From contig CM040117.1 in assembly GCA_022559845.1 (NCBI GenBank), forward strand, positions 150,974,732 through 151,038,731: 64,000 nt of DNA. The letters run 5' to 3'. The translations under genes and the position numbers were made by a program. This document shows, piece after piece, positions 54,610 to 64,000 of this stretch. Positions within the stretch are counted from its first letter, which is position 1. The number at the start of each line of letters is the position of its first letter. This DNA is from Amorphophallus konjac (taxonomy: Eukaryota; Streptophyta; Magnoliopsida; Alismatales; Araceae). A model generated the notes under the pieces. The model saw only the letters and a list, made by a program, of their open reading frames with translations. It was not told the origin of the DNA and made no database searches.

Positions 54610-56705
54610 TGATGCGGGACGACAATGAGACTCGATGTTGTTGGTGCAATCCTTGGACGTCTACTAGACGACATGACTTGTTGGATGACGTGACCAGCAA
54701 CAACACGAACAACTCGGCACCTAACGTGGCTCCTGAAGAGGCGAACGTGCCCAAACAAGAAGCACTCACTCATGGTCGTCCCTGGCGAGGGAAACGAGTC
54801 GATCTGCACGGTTGAGAAACCGATAATGAGTCTCGGGTGGTCGGCTCACTCTCGTGCTCAGATCGAGTCACGGGACGGGTCTCGCACTCACAACTCACAG
54901 TGGTGACTAATTTGAACGATCTAGGGGCCTAACATGCTCACGAGCAGCGGCATCAAGAGCCAATACTAGGAAAGCAAGCGACTAAAGAGGGGCGACGAGT
55001 GTACCTCCACGCTCGGGACATGGGGAAGACGTCCCGGCAAAGACGGTGACTCCCGGTACAAGAGTTAAAATTAATTATAGCAATGAACTACAAGCCCACT
55101 CCACGCAGGGAGGTAACGGGTGACACGTGGGGTCCGGGAGCACCAATCTCAGGTTGGCGGGTAGCAGTCAATGGCGCTCGGGTGGACGTGGTCGGCCGGT
55201 TCGGCTCCGTTTCCCGGGCCCGCAGGATGGTACGTGGGACCCGCTACTGGTACGGATACATCTGGGGTGGGTCCTGGCTGCAACGGCTCGGGGGACGTTC
55301 CTGGAGTGTCCCGGGTCGATCCCCGGGAGCGACGGTCACCGGAGTGGAGGCGGGCGATTTCTTGGGAATTATCTCCCAAGGCTGTCCCGCAGCCGTGTTT
55401 CTGTCTAGATCTGCGCGCTCCGGTGAGATCGGCTGGTACACTCAATGCTGACGTCGGATCGAGACACAAAAGATACCGTTGGAAAGAGGACTTGAAATAC
55501 TACAACATATTTGAATTACAGCCTCGTCCAACAGTTGTATTTGAAATGGGAGTGACTGAAAAATGACTGAGCACACTATCCCGAAATGGAGAACAGGCTA
55601 GACAGAACCTAACCTCCCTGATCAAAGGCTTTGACCAAGGATAAAATGACCGAAATAGGACCGAGGATTTTTATGGTGGGTAGAGGGGAGGGTGACGGAG
55701 ACGTACATAGCTCTTTTGTGAAATTTGGAAAACATTTGATGGGTGAGAAAAATCAGATGCCAAGATCTATCTCACAGATCTGCACACAGTCAGACTTTGA
55801 GAAGAAAGAACAGGTGGCTGAAAAAGGAGGCACACAGACTCTGATCAACCTAAACATTAAACTTAAAATGGCCTCTGATGGGGGGAACCTACCCTCAAAG
55901 TTTCGCGACGATCCAACGGTCGGATCTCCCGTACCAGCCCTTTCACTGAGCTACTATCCTGCAACTCCGAGTTTGGGGCAGCAGGATGAAGACCGACTTG
56001 TGGCGGCTCAACGGCGATCACAGATGATAGAGGAAGAAAAGAAGAAGAAGAAATTTGAGGGAGATAGAAGATTAGAACTCAGATCTGGAAGAGATTAGAG
56101 GTCGGAGGAGGAAGAACACCAAGAACACTCAAGGAGAGAGGGGGGTGTGGACCAAGCAATTATCTTTTCAAATTTTCATTAAGTTCCACCAAAATACACG
56201 AGAATATATATAATCAAACCCTAGACCTAACCAAAAGACTTAGAATAGCCTTGGTCAAGGGTAGGTGGGAGGTGATAATAGGGAAATAAGACTTATGAGA
56301 TTTGTTTAATCCCACATGAGGGACAAGCATGGGGGACAAGGAGGGGACACCCCCTTGATTTAAGGGGAGGGAATATTGACATCTTTCCCCTTTTGTCCCC
56401 TTGGTCCAATGGTCCAAGTCCTAGGTGGACTATGGGCCAGCCCTCATGGTCCCTAGCAGCCACGTGGCCCAATGGGAGAGCGGGTGGGGTCCCTCCGGAC
56501 CCAAGTGGTTATTTTACAAACGAACCCACTAACTTAGCCTAATTAAACACACCAAATGTAAAAGTACAAATACAAATACAATACTCTCAAAATAAATATA
56601 GAAAAATGTCAAGACTCTGATGGAAGCTCCATGCTGTCGCCCAACCACAAGGATGTCGGCGTGCTGCGCGTCTGGTACCGGCGGGTAGCTCTGGTGTGCC
56701 CACCA
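54610..56705 (-). repeat. Element B 5' LTR (right)
   Basis: 2096 bp; on the + strand TGATGCGGGACGAC to GTGCCCACCA. It pairs with 15309-17387. Confidence 0.9.
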
Positions 56706-57397
56706 GCTGCTGGACTAAACGCTCAAGGAGAAGGAGTCTCCCATGCACTTCAAGGCCACATCACGTTGGAGCTTCCTCCCTATCAAAGAATATTGATGAT
56801 TTTTGAAGCCATCGTTTAGAGAAAAAATCAATAAGCCTATCTTTTCTCTTTATCCCTTCCTTTGCTTTCACTAGATTAATTCATGTTCATGCATCATATC
56901 TTTTTTCCTTTTTATTTGCTTTCATCTCAACCACGTTGAGATCCTCCCAATTGTGCAACACTTGCACCCTCCTTTTCATCACATCATATTTTACTTCCCC
57001 TTTGCATAGGGGTTTAAAGGGCAAACACCAACAAGGTGTGTCTTATCTCATGCTTTCATGTTTATTTAATATTATAATTTGATTCTACACACCTCATGCT
57101 CTAATATATATCTTTCTTTGCTGGTTTGTTTATTTTGTAAGGGTAATCTAAAGACGAGCTCTCTTTATCGGCCGACCGATTGGAAGAGAAGGTTGGACCT
57201 CACATCTCCCCGCTTCTTTAAAGGTATTTATCGCGATCCCTCCTTTATTTATTGTTATTATCCTTTGAGGCCCGCGGTCTCTGGCGATCACACCCTCCAT
57301 ATAGCATCCATGCATGTTCCCTTTCCCCTCCATTTTTTCCCTTTCCACCACATACTTATAATTCTTTTTCTTTGTGGATTTTTCCATAATCTACACC
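56706..57397 (+). mobile_element. Element O 3' LTR, segment 3 (3' end of LTR)
   Basis: Starts with B's right target copy GCTGC and continues the O LTR to TCTACA at 57397. The reverse complement 62441-63130 of O' is the match; conserved text includes the GCCGACCGATTGG block near 57170. Right of 57397 homology to O' stops and G sequence begins. Confidence 0.85.
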
Positions 57398-58531
57398 GAG
57401 GTGAGGCCGAGAGAGGTTTTATTTCACGCCAGGGTTAAAATGCATGATTTTGGGGTGAGCGACGGATTCGTCGGATCGACTGCATTTCTGTGTTTTGTTG
57501 GGGCCCTCTCGATAGTTTAGAGGGCGGGGAATGATTCTCCCATGTTTTCCCCATCACCCGGGGTGATTGGGACGTAGAACAAGGCCCCTCGGTTGGGGTT
57601 TCATAGTCATGTCACCGGATTCGATCGACTGGATGGGCAGTTCCGTCAACCGGATCGGCGTTCCCCACGGTGGTCTATCTGCCCTAGTTCGGTCGGCCGA
57701 CCCAGGATAGGGGGGCACCTGGTCTGGTCCGGTCGATCGACCCTCTGGGTCTGATCGACCAGCCCAATGAGTAGGTCAACCGAATTGACCCCTTTTCACC
57801 TGTTTCGGCCCCTGGTCGACTCGGTTGACACCCTTTTGTTGACCTTTGGCCCCGTGGATGTTCCGAACACCCAGTGGGGATTGAGTTTGTGTTTTGGGTG
57901 TTTGGAAGAATCATGATATCTCGATTAACGTGCCTATGTGGTTTAGAGAGTCTGGGTGACCCTATGTGTTTCGGGCTTCCTTGTTATGCTAGATCGATTC
58001 ACCGTGTACCGATGTAGGTGCGGAGGGCTATCCCCGCACGATGTTAGATTCTTCGGATAGTGGTTTTATGTATGGGCCATGTGTATGGCCAGTGACCAAG
58101 AGTTCCGTGGCCCAGCCTGGGGCTGGGAGCTTCTTAGTCTCCCTTAGAAAGGGAATGGACTTGGCAGTTGTGAGCCGCCTTAAGGATTCTTTTGACCGTG
58201 GTTTTTTGACTCTTGGACTTGGGTGGTTTGACGGCATGGCGCCATATGGTACAACGGCCTTGGGATGAGTCGCGTGACTCTATGGCCATTGGATTAGCGA
58301 GTCTAGCTACTAGTCCATAGTCTGGTGGCACCGAGCCACCCTGTATTCTCCGATACTTACGACGGGTGTGTGCATAGCCTATTGGTGCTTCGGTGTTTCT
58401 CCTACCGAGAGTTTTACCTCGAGTGACCCTCCCACTAGACGTAGCTGACCTGAGCGCGTAGTTGTTGACCCACCTGGAAGTGGTAGAGACTAGACCCGAG
58501 AGTAGATGATTTTTAAGCTAGTTACCATAGG
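57398..58531 (+). mobile_element. Element G LTR, left segment (truncated by O)
   Basis: Homologous to the reverse complement of F: the text at 57398 (CGAGGTGAGGCCGAGAGAGG) aligns with F near 60840 read backward. About 600 bp of the LTR start is missing and should lie on the far side of O. It includes GGTCGGCCGACC and GGTCGATCGACC palindromes at about 57690-57745. No coding domain. Confidence 0.7.
58527..58531. repeat. Target site duplication of F, left copy
   Basis: ATAGG here and at 61451-61455. Joining the flanks gives the TTACCATAGGGCCCC sequence expected from F's own equivalent region (reverse complement near 59740-59757). Confidence 0.9.
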
Positions 58532-61450
58532 TGTAACGACCCAAGATCCAGATATCGAGTCAAACCCGATATCACTCAGATCCTACGCCGCCACCCACGA
58601 GCTAAGAAGCTCGGAAGGTTTAACGGGATGGTGTGGTCATGCATTGAAATTCTAAACAAAGCAGGAAATAAATTACAGAATTAATAATTAACTGACAAAA
58701 ATAAAATTAACATTTTATAATAATTAAATATAACTACAGAGTCTAGTCCACTAATACAGTCAACAAGAAAAGAAACGTATACTGTCTCGGGGCATACCCC
58801 GGCACTGGCGAGCTGGCTGCTAAAAGACATCTGTCCTAGACGCACCACCTCGAGGAGAAGTGTTGCACCTAAAAAAGTGGGGAGTGAGCATCATCTTATT
58901 GGCTTAGTAGGGGTCCTGCAGATCCCCACCACAACAAAAGTGGTAACAAAAGTAACAACAGCAGAAATAAGAATAGTAAAGGAAAGCAGAAAGAACAACA
59001 ATAAAAGGAGCAACGGTGGCGGCAATGTAACAAAAATAGCAACAATAACAACGACGGTGACTATAACGATATAACAGTAAAATGGTAGAACCACGAAGTC
59101 TCTACACTACTCCTACCCTCACGGGGGAACCACAATCTCAAGTCAGAACCGCCGATCTAAGAATGGTCGCGGCGCTCTGCCGAAGGAACCTACGAAACCT
59201 CTAACATAGGAAAAGTCCTCACAGACGTGAGACACTACAAAACCACACCGTCAAAACATCCTATCCTAGATACCGGGAGAACCCTGACTACGCTATCGGG
59301 AAAACCTCAGCCTCGCAGGCGAGAAGTCATGCTAAAGTCACATGGTCAGAACACACTATCCCTACTCTGGAGAACCATGGCTCTCAGTCGAAAACTAAAC
59401 CCACGGGTGACTGAAGTACTCCGTCACTAGCACCGACTGGATGTGTCCATTGACATCTTATACCACACTGACTCTCCCTAACTTGACTACCTCTCCCAGA
59501 GAGTGAGGCAAGGGATTGGGTCGGATGCATCTCGGAAGTCTTACACCACCCACTACGCTCACGCCTACCTGCCTCTCTCAGAGAGTGAGGCGGAGTCGCA
59601 ACAAAATAAGGACTAGTTAGGGTCACGCCTGTCGGCGTGGGTCCATTGGCCCTAACCACGTGTGCACACACTGACCATGCACTCTAATTCATGTCCTCTA
59701 GTTGGTTTTCTCCCCAGCCTGGACTTAGGCTGCAAAGACGGGGGGCCCTACGGTAACCAACCTAAAAACCATCACATCAGGAACAGCTCTCGACCACGCA
59801 CTCGGAACATGTCGCCACTCAATAAGCAACGCTCTCGCCCCAGCCGATATGTGCACGACACTCAGTAAGCTGAGCTAGTGGAGTACTGCTCGGAAAAAGG
59901 TCCAACTCACGCACACCTGAAACCACGGAGTGGCACAGTCTGGTACAGGTAAACCTCCTAAGGCTGGTAACAAGAACCAGCGGATGGCAGCCTACTAACT
60001 TGCGCAGGAATGGACCTCAGCTAATGGTAACCCACACGGGGTAGAACACTCCCTATAGACATAAATCCCACAAGGATGGCCCATGATAACTTATACTGAA
60101 ATCTCGGATCACGGAGAATCACGTGGACACCTCTTCTGCGGAACCATGTCACATACGAACACCTCAGGGAAAGAAACAGTAAAGCACGGCACCCCAGGGC
60201 AGAGATGGGCTGGGCGGCCAACCTCTTGGCCGCCCAGTGGCTTGGGCAACATTGGGCGGCCACATCACTGACCACCCAGCACAGGGCCACCCCATGCACT
60301 GGGTGGCCATCTCTTTGGCCGCCCAGCAGGCCTAGGCGGCCACCTCTTTGGCAGCCTAGTCCAGGGCAAAATAGAGTCTAGGCGGCCAGAGTGCTGGCCG
60401 CCCAGCAGACCAGGGCGACCAACCCTTTGGCTGCCCAGGAATAGTGCAAGGCAGCCAGCAGTCTGGCCTCCTGCAACCTGGGACAGAGGGGGAAGAAATA
60501 GGAGAGGGCAGCCAGAGTCTTGGCCACCCATCAACCTAGGGGGCAAGACCTCTGGCCGCCCAGTAGTCCTGGGCGACCAAGGGTCTGGCCACACTGGGGC
60601 ACCGGGCCACTCCCGTGGCTGCCCACTGCTGGGCTTGCAGAAGTGAACCAAACTCCACGCGGAGTTCGATTCGGAGCCCCATTCGCCTTAATGCGAAGGG
60701 GAAAACGAGGGGAAACAACCCCCGGGCATTCCTACATCCGAAAAATCGAATCCAAACCACAAATCAAGGCCTAATTGGCCAAAACTGTCACTCGTCCCAA
60801 ACATGATCATTTTCCCCCAAATAAGCAAAGCACCCTCTCTCGACCTCGTTGGAGCATGGAATCGCGAGGCAAAACCCGCGAGAGTGCGAGGAATCCATTC
60901 CATTACCTTTTCGAAGCTTTACAGTCGAAAATCCCGTGAAAACGACAATCTCCCGTGTGATCGACTCCCACGGCCACGATCGCCTCCGCCTCACTGCACG
61001 CCATGCCTCTCGCCTTCGTTGTTGTCACCCGCCACTGTCGCCGCTCCGCCACACATTCCCTCGTTACCGTCGTCGACCGCCAGAGGTGAGAAGGGAGAGG
61101 GAAAGAGAGACGGGAGTGTGAGGGAGAGGAGAGACGCGAGAGAGTGAGAGATGTGAGAATAGAGGGGGAAAGAGGGGGTTAAAAAGGGGTTTTAAAATTT
61201 TTATTTTTATTATATTATTTTTTTCATTTTATTTATAAAATTCTCTTTAACCCCAAAAGTTCTCAAAAAATAAATTTGGACCCCAAAAAATTTCAGGAAA
61301 AAGCCAGGCCGCTGGGCACGCCGCCACTGACCCAAAATAACTCATATAAACACTATCTAAGGGTCTGAAAATCTAATATAAAAGTCTGAAACCCACTCAG
61401 ACACGATCCACAACTCACGGAAACACGATCTGAAAATCCAGGGCGTTACA
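58532..61450 (-). mobile_element. Element F: solo LTR, 2.92 kb, inserted in G in opposite orientation
   Basis: TGTAACGACCC to GGGCGTTACA, with a perfect ATAGG duplication. No internal region, primer site or second LTR. The orientation is inferred from alignment with G (the CCCCTACTGAGCC to TTTTCAGG block at 62125-62170 matches F read on the reverse strand near 58900). Ends of the TGTAACG...CGTTACA kind are common among plant Ty3/gypsy LTRs. Confidence 0.85.
60205..60615. repeat. Array of 11-bp-arm hairpins in F
   Basis: About nine units of CTGGGCGGCCA - six-base loop - TGGCCGCCCAG. The first (60210-60220 with 60227-60237) is perfect. Others carry paired changes, for example CTAGGC arms facing GCCTAG near 60330-60360. 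Loops are often CCTCTT or similar. Confidence 0.85.
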
Positions 61451-61455
61451 ATAGG

Positions 61456-62440
61456 GCCCCTTGCCTTTACAGCCAGAGTTCGGCTGGGGGGAAACCGACT
61501 AGAGGACCCGACCTAGAGCAGATGGTCTGTGTGTGCACACGTAGTTGGGGGCGGTGGACGCGTGCTAATAAGCGCGACCCCAACTAATCCTTGTTATGTG
61601 GTACTGTGTTCGGTGTCTCAGTTTCCACCTAGGGCGAGTAGGGAGACACCTGAGGCTGTAGTATAAGTCATCGGAGGACGCATCCGGCCTTATTGCTAGT
61701 GGGCAGTACTTCTGTCACACAAGATGAGTTTCTCCATGGTTGTTTGAGTGACTTCTATGCGCTTTTCCTGACTTTCAAGTCGAGGGTTCCCGATAGAGTT
61801 ATCTAGGCTTCACCCATAGATAGTGTAGGGTTCACGACGAGGAGGTCGTGACTGTACCCTTGGACCGCGTGGTCTTGGGTTGGGCCTTCATTAGCGAGGA
61901 CAGGCCTGCACGATAGGAGTGTCGTAGTTCCTTTGCTAGTAGCGTATCCGTGGTTTTATCAGTGGTTTGACGGTTCCTACTGTGAGGTTGGGGTTTACTT
62001 TCCGTTACTCGTAGGAGTAGTTTAGAGTGTTGTGTTTCCACCATCGTCTACTGCTACTGTTGTTGTTTCTGCTATTATCGCTGTTGTTTACCGCCGTTGT
62101 TTCATGGTGGATCTGTGGGACCCCTACTGAGCCAATGAAATGAGCCTCACCCATTTTCTTTTCAGGTGTTGAGATTCATCCTCGAGGTTCGGAGGTGCAT
62201 CGCAGAGGTTCATAGTTGCCAGCTTGTTAGAGTCGGGGGTGTACCCGATGATAGAGTACGTTTCTTTCCCTGTAAACTGTATTATGTTGGACTAGACTCT
62301 ATAGTTAGATTATTAATTAAAAATATAATTTATTTTATATTATTTAAACAGTTAATTCTGTAGTTATTTTCTACATTATTTTGAATTTTAATGTACCTCT
62401 ACACACCTAAATAACCCTTCCAAGCCTTTCGGCTCGTGGG
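61456..62440 (+). mobile_element. Element G LTR, right segment (truncated by O')
   Basis: Continues G after F. It ends in the sequence CCTTTCGGCTCGTGGG, which matches the last 80-90 bp of an F-type LTR (ACCTTCCGAGC, then TTAGCTCGTGGG), then stops at O'. No coding domain; long A/T tract at 62300-62400. Confidence 0.7.
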
Positions 62441-64000
62441 TGTAGATTATGGAAAAATTCACAAAGAAAAAGAATTTTAAGTATGTGGTAGAAAGGGAAT
62501 AAACGGAGGGGAAAGGGAGCATGCGTGGATGCTATATGGAGGGTGTGATCGCCAGAGACTGCTGTCCTCAAAGGATAATAACAATAAATAAAGGAGGGAT
62601 AGCGATAAATACCTTTAAAGAAGTGGGGAGATGTGAGTTCCAACCTTCTCTTCCAATCGGTCGGCCGATGAAGATAGCTCTTCTTTAGATTACCCTTGCA
62701 AAATAAACAAACCAACAAAGAAAGATATAGATTAGAACATGAGGTGTGTAGTATCAAATTCTAATATGAAATAAAAATGAAAGCATGAGACAAGACACAC
62801 CTTGTTGGTGTTTGCCCTTTAAACCCCTGTGCAAAGGGTAAGAAAAATATGATGTGATGAAAAGGAGGGTGCAAGTGTTGCACAATTGGGAGGATCTCAA
62901 CGTGGTTGAGATGAAAGCAAATAAAAAGAAAAAAAGATATTATGCATGAACATGAATTAATCTAGTGAAAACAAAGGAAGGGATTAAGAGAAAAGATAGG
63001 CTTACTAATTTTTTCTCCAAAAGATGGCTTCAAATATCATCAATATTCTTCAATAGGGAGGAAGCTCCAACGTGATATGGCCTTGAAGTGCATGGGAGAC
63101 TCCCTCTCCTTGGCCTTTAGTCCAGCAGCACATTCGCAAAGATCAGAAATTCAACCTTAAACACAAGGGATAGGGGGGGTCCTATTTATAGAGTTAAAAT
63201 TCGGAGTTTAATTCCCTTAAAAATATAAAATCAAGTTTTAATGAGATTTGGAGATAAAATATTTTGCCATGTGTCCTCACAACCTTAAAAAGTCATAGAA
63301 ACCCTTCCCAAGTGGAAAGGGAGCTCAAAATGAGAAAAAAAAGGAGTTCTGTTGGAATCGAAGCTCTGGAAGAATTGGCGTCTGACATAGTGGTTGCCAA
63401 TTGAATTAGAGTCAGCGACAAAGGCGCTAATTCTGAGCCATTTTTAGAAAGATAAGAAATTATCAAAATTGGAAGGAAATTCGCATCCACATGGGTCGAC
63501 ACGAATTACGAATTTGTATGAATTTTGGTAGGATTTAAAATTTCAAAAATAGGCAAGGAAATACACGTCCATACGCGTGGATGCAAATTTAAATTAACGT
63601 CGGAGCTGAAGACGCCATTTCATGATTTTTTAAGGAAAGTCCAAAATTACCAAAATTTGAAAAAGGAATTCGCATCCATCTGGACGGAGGCGAATTAGGA
63701 GTTTTATGGAATTTTGTTAATAATTTAAAAGCTCAAAATATAGAAATAGAATTAACATCCATGATGTGGACACCAATTTAAGAATTGGGGACTTTGTGGA
63801 GAGGCGTTAATTCAAGATTAATAAGAATTTGTCCAGAAAATGACGAAGAATGGAATTCGCGTCCAGGGTTGCGGACGCGAATTTAAAGAATGTTAATGCG
63901 AATTTGCCAAAAATTGGTGGGAAAAGAATACACGTCCACTTGTTTGGATGCGAATTTTATAAGTGACGTCTGCTTGGATGGGCGTTAAATCTTGAAAGAA
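62441..64000 (-). mobile_element. Element O': second copy of the O-family LTR, inverted, running off the window
   Basis: On the + strand starts TGTAGATTATGG (reverse of the LTR end TCTACA). It aligns as reverse complement with O segments 3, 2 and 1 without interruption, so it preserves the empty sites of A and B. It should extend about 250 bp beyond the window. Whether it is a solo LTR or the 3' LTR of a second element cannot be told; no primer site is visible to its left. Confidence 0.85.
63400..63995. repeat. Hairpin array in O'
   Basis: Stems of the type AATTCGCGTCC/GGACGCGAATT. The copy at 63854-63864 pairing with 63873-63883 is perfect over 11 bp with an 8-base loop. Other units are decayed, mostly by C-to-T and G-to-A changes at CpG. 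Confidence 0.75.

Larger units (their letters stand above)
15309..56705 (-). mobile_element. Element B: non-autonomous chromovirus derivative on the - strand, about 7.0 kb without nested C
   Basis: LTRs of 2079 bp (15309-17387) and 2096 bp (54610-56705) in direct orientation. Orientation is - because an initiator-Met primer site lies inside the right LTR and the remaining coding parts read leftward. Only a Gag fragment, an unassigned acidic/proline-rich frame, and an integrase C-terminus with chromodomain survive; protease, RT, RNase H and the integrase core are absent. The LTRs differ by many substitutions and small indels, so B is clearly older than A. It is interrupted by element C. Confidence 0.88.

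Noticed and set aside
57398..58531. Host intergenic or genic sequence between O and O'
   Set aside because: By-eye alignment with the reverse complement of F over several blocks shows it is an LTR of a related family.
58877..59094. Asn/Thr/Lys-rich and complementary Val/Ile-rich frames
   Set aside because: Both come from an ACA/AAC-rich simple-sequence tract in F.
60205..60615. CRISPR-like array
   Set aside because: Units are hairpins with variable arms and short A/T or loop sequence, not identical repeats with unique spacers, and the context is a plant LTR.
56706..64000. Inverted O/O' copies as terminal inverted repeats of a DNA transposon
   Set aside because: O's side continues into retrotransposon internal sequence with a polypurine tract, and the TGTAGA/TCTACA ends are LTR ends. 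The 5 kb between is G LTR plus F, with no transposase.

Overview
This window reads as nuclear, repeat-dense heterochromatin of a large-genome flowering plant. I see no host single-copy gene, rRNA or tRNA. Almost every base belongs to LTR retrotransposons of the Ty3/gypsy superfamily, stacked inside each other. The plant assignment rests on chromodomain integrases, initiator-tRNA-Met primer sites, a Tat-lineage element with two RNase H domains, and antisense plant-mobile-domain-type genes with introns. I cannot name the species. Element letters below are my own labels.

Layout, from the oldest layer inward. G is an old LTR (57398-58531 and 61456-62440). It is interrupted by F, a 2.92 kb solo LTR of a related family in the opposite orientation (58532-61450). 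G is cut on the left by O and on the right by O', two copies of one Tat-type LTR in inverted orientation. O's internal 3' end fills 1-3473 and its 3' LTR starts at 3474. That LTR is split by two insertions: A (3792-14462, + strand, Tekay/Del-like chromovirus, 3.03 kb LTRs) and B (15309-56705, - strand, a gutted chromovirus of about 7.0 kb net). It ends at 57397. Inside B lies C (19586-53966, - strand), a giant Tat/Ogre-like element of about 21.0 kb net. Inside C are D, a 3.71 kb solo LTR (20501-24214), and E (31136-40779, + strand chromovirus, 9.6 kb). All boundaries start TG and end CA. Exact or one-mismatch 5 bp target duplications flank A-F, and intact empty sites for A, B, D and F survive in related copies within this window.

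Coding content. A and E each carry one gag-pol frame broken only by in-frame stops (four in A, two in E). C has a degraded gag, then protease with a G-patch-like motif, reverse transcriptase, two RNase H domains and integrase, with two one-base frameshifts. C also carries two genes antisense to its own transcription: an open two-exon DUF7745/PMD-like gene (26156-27364) and a broken eight-exon PMD-type gene (28319-41633) whose sixth exon was hit by E.

The most unusual signal is not a gene. Several of the LTR families carry arrays of short GC-rich hairpins separated by A/T spacers: GACGCC/GGCGTC and GACGACC/GGTCGTC in A and C, AATTCGCGTCC stems in O/O', 11 bp CTGGGCGGCCA stems in F, and GGCGCGCC palindromes in D. 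Arm sequences change in step on both sides, which suggests the pairing itself is maintained or repeatedly regenerated.
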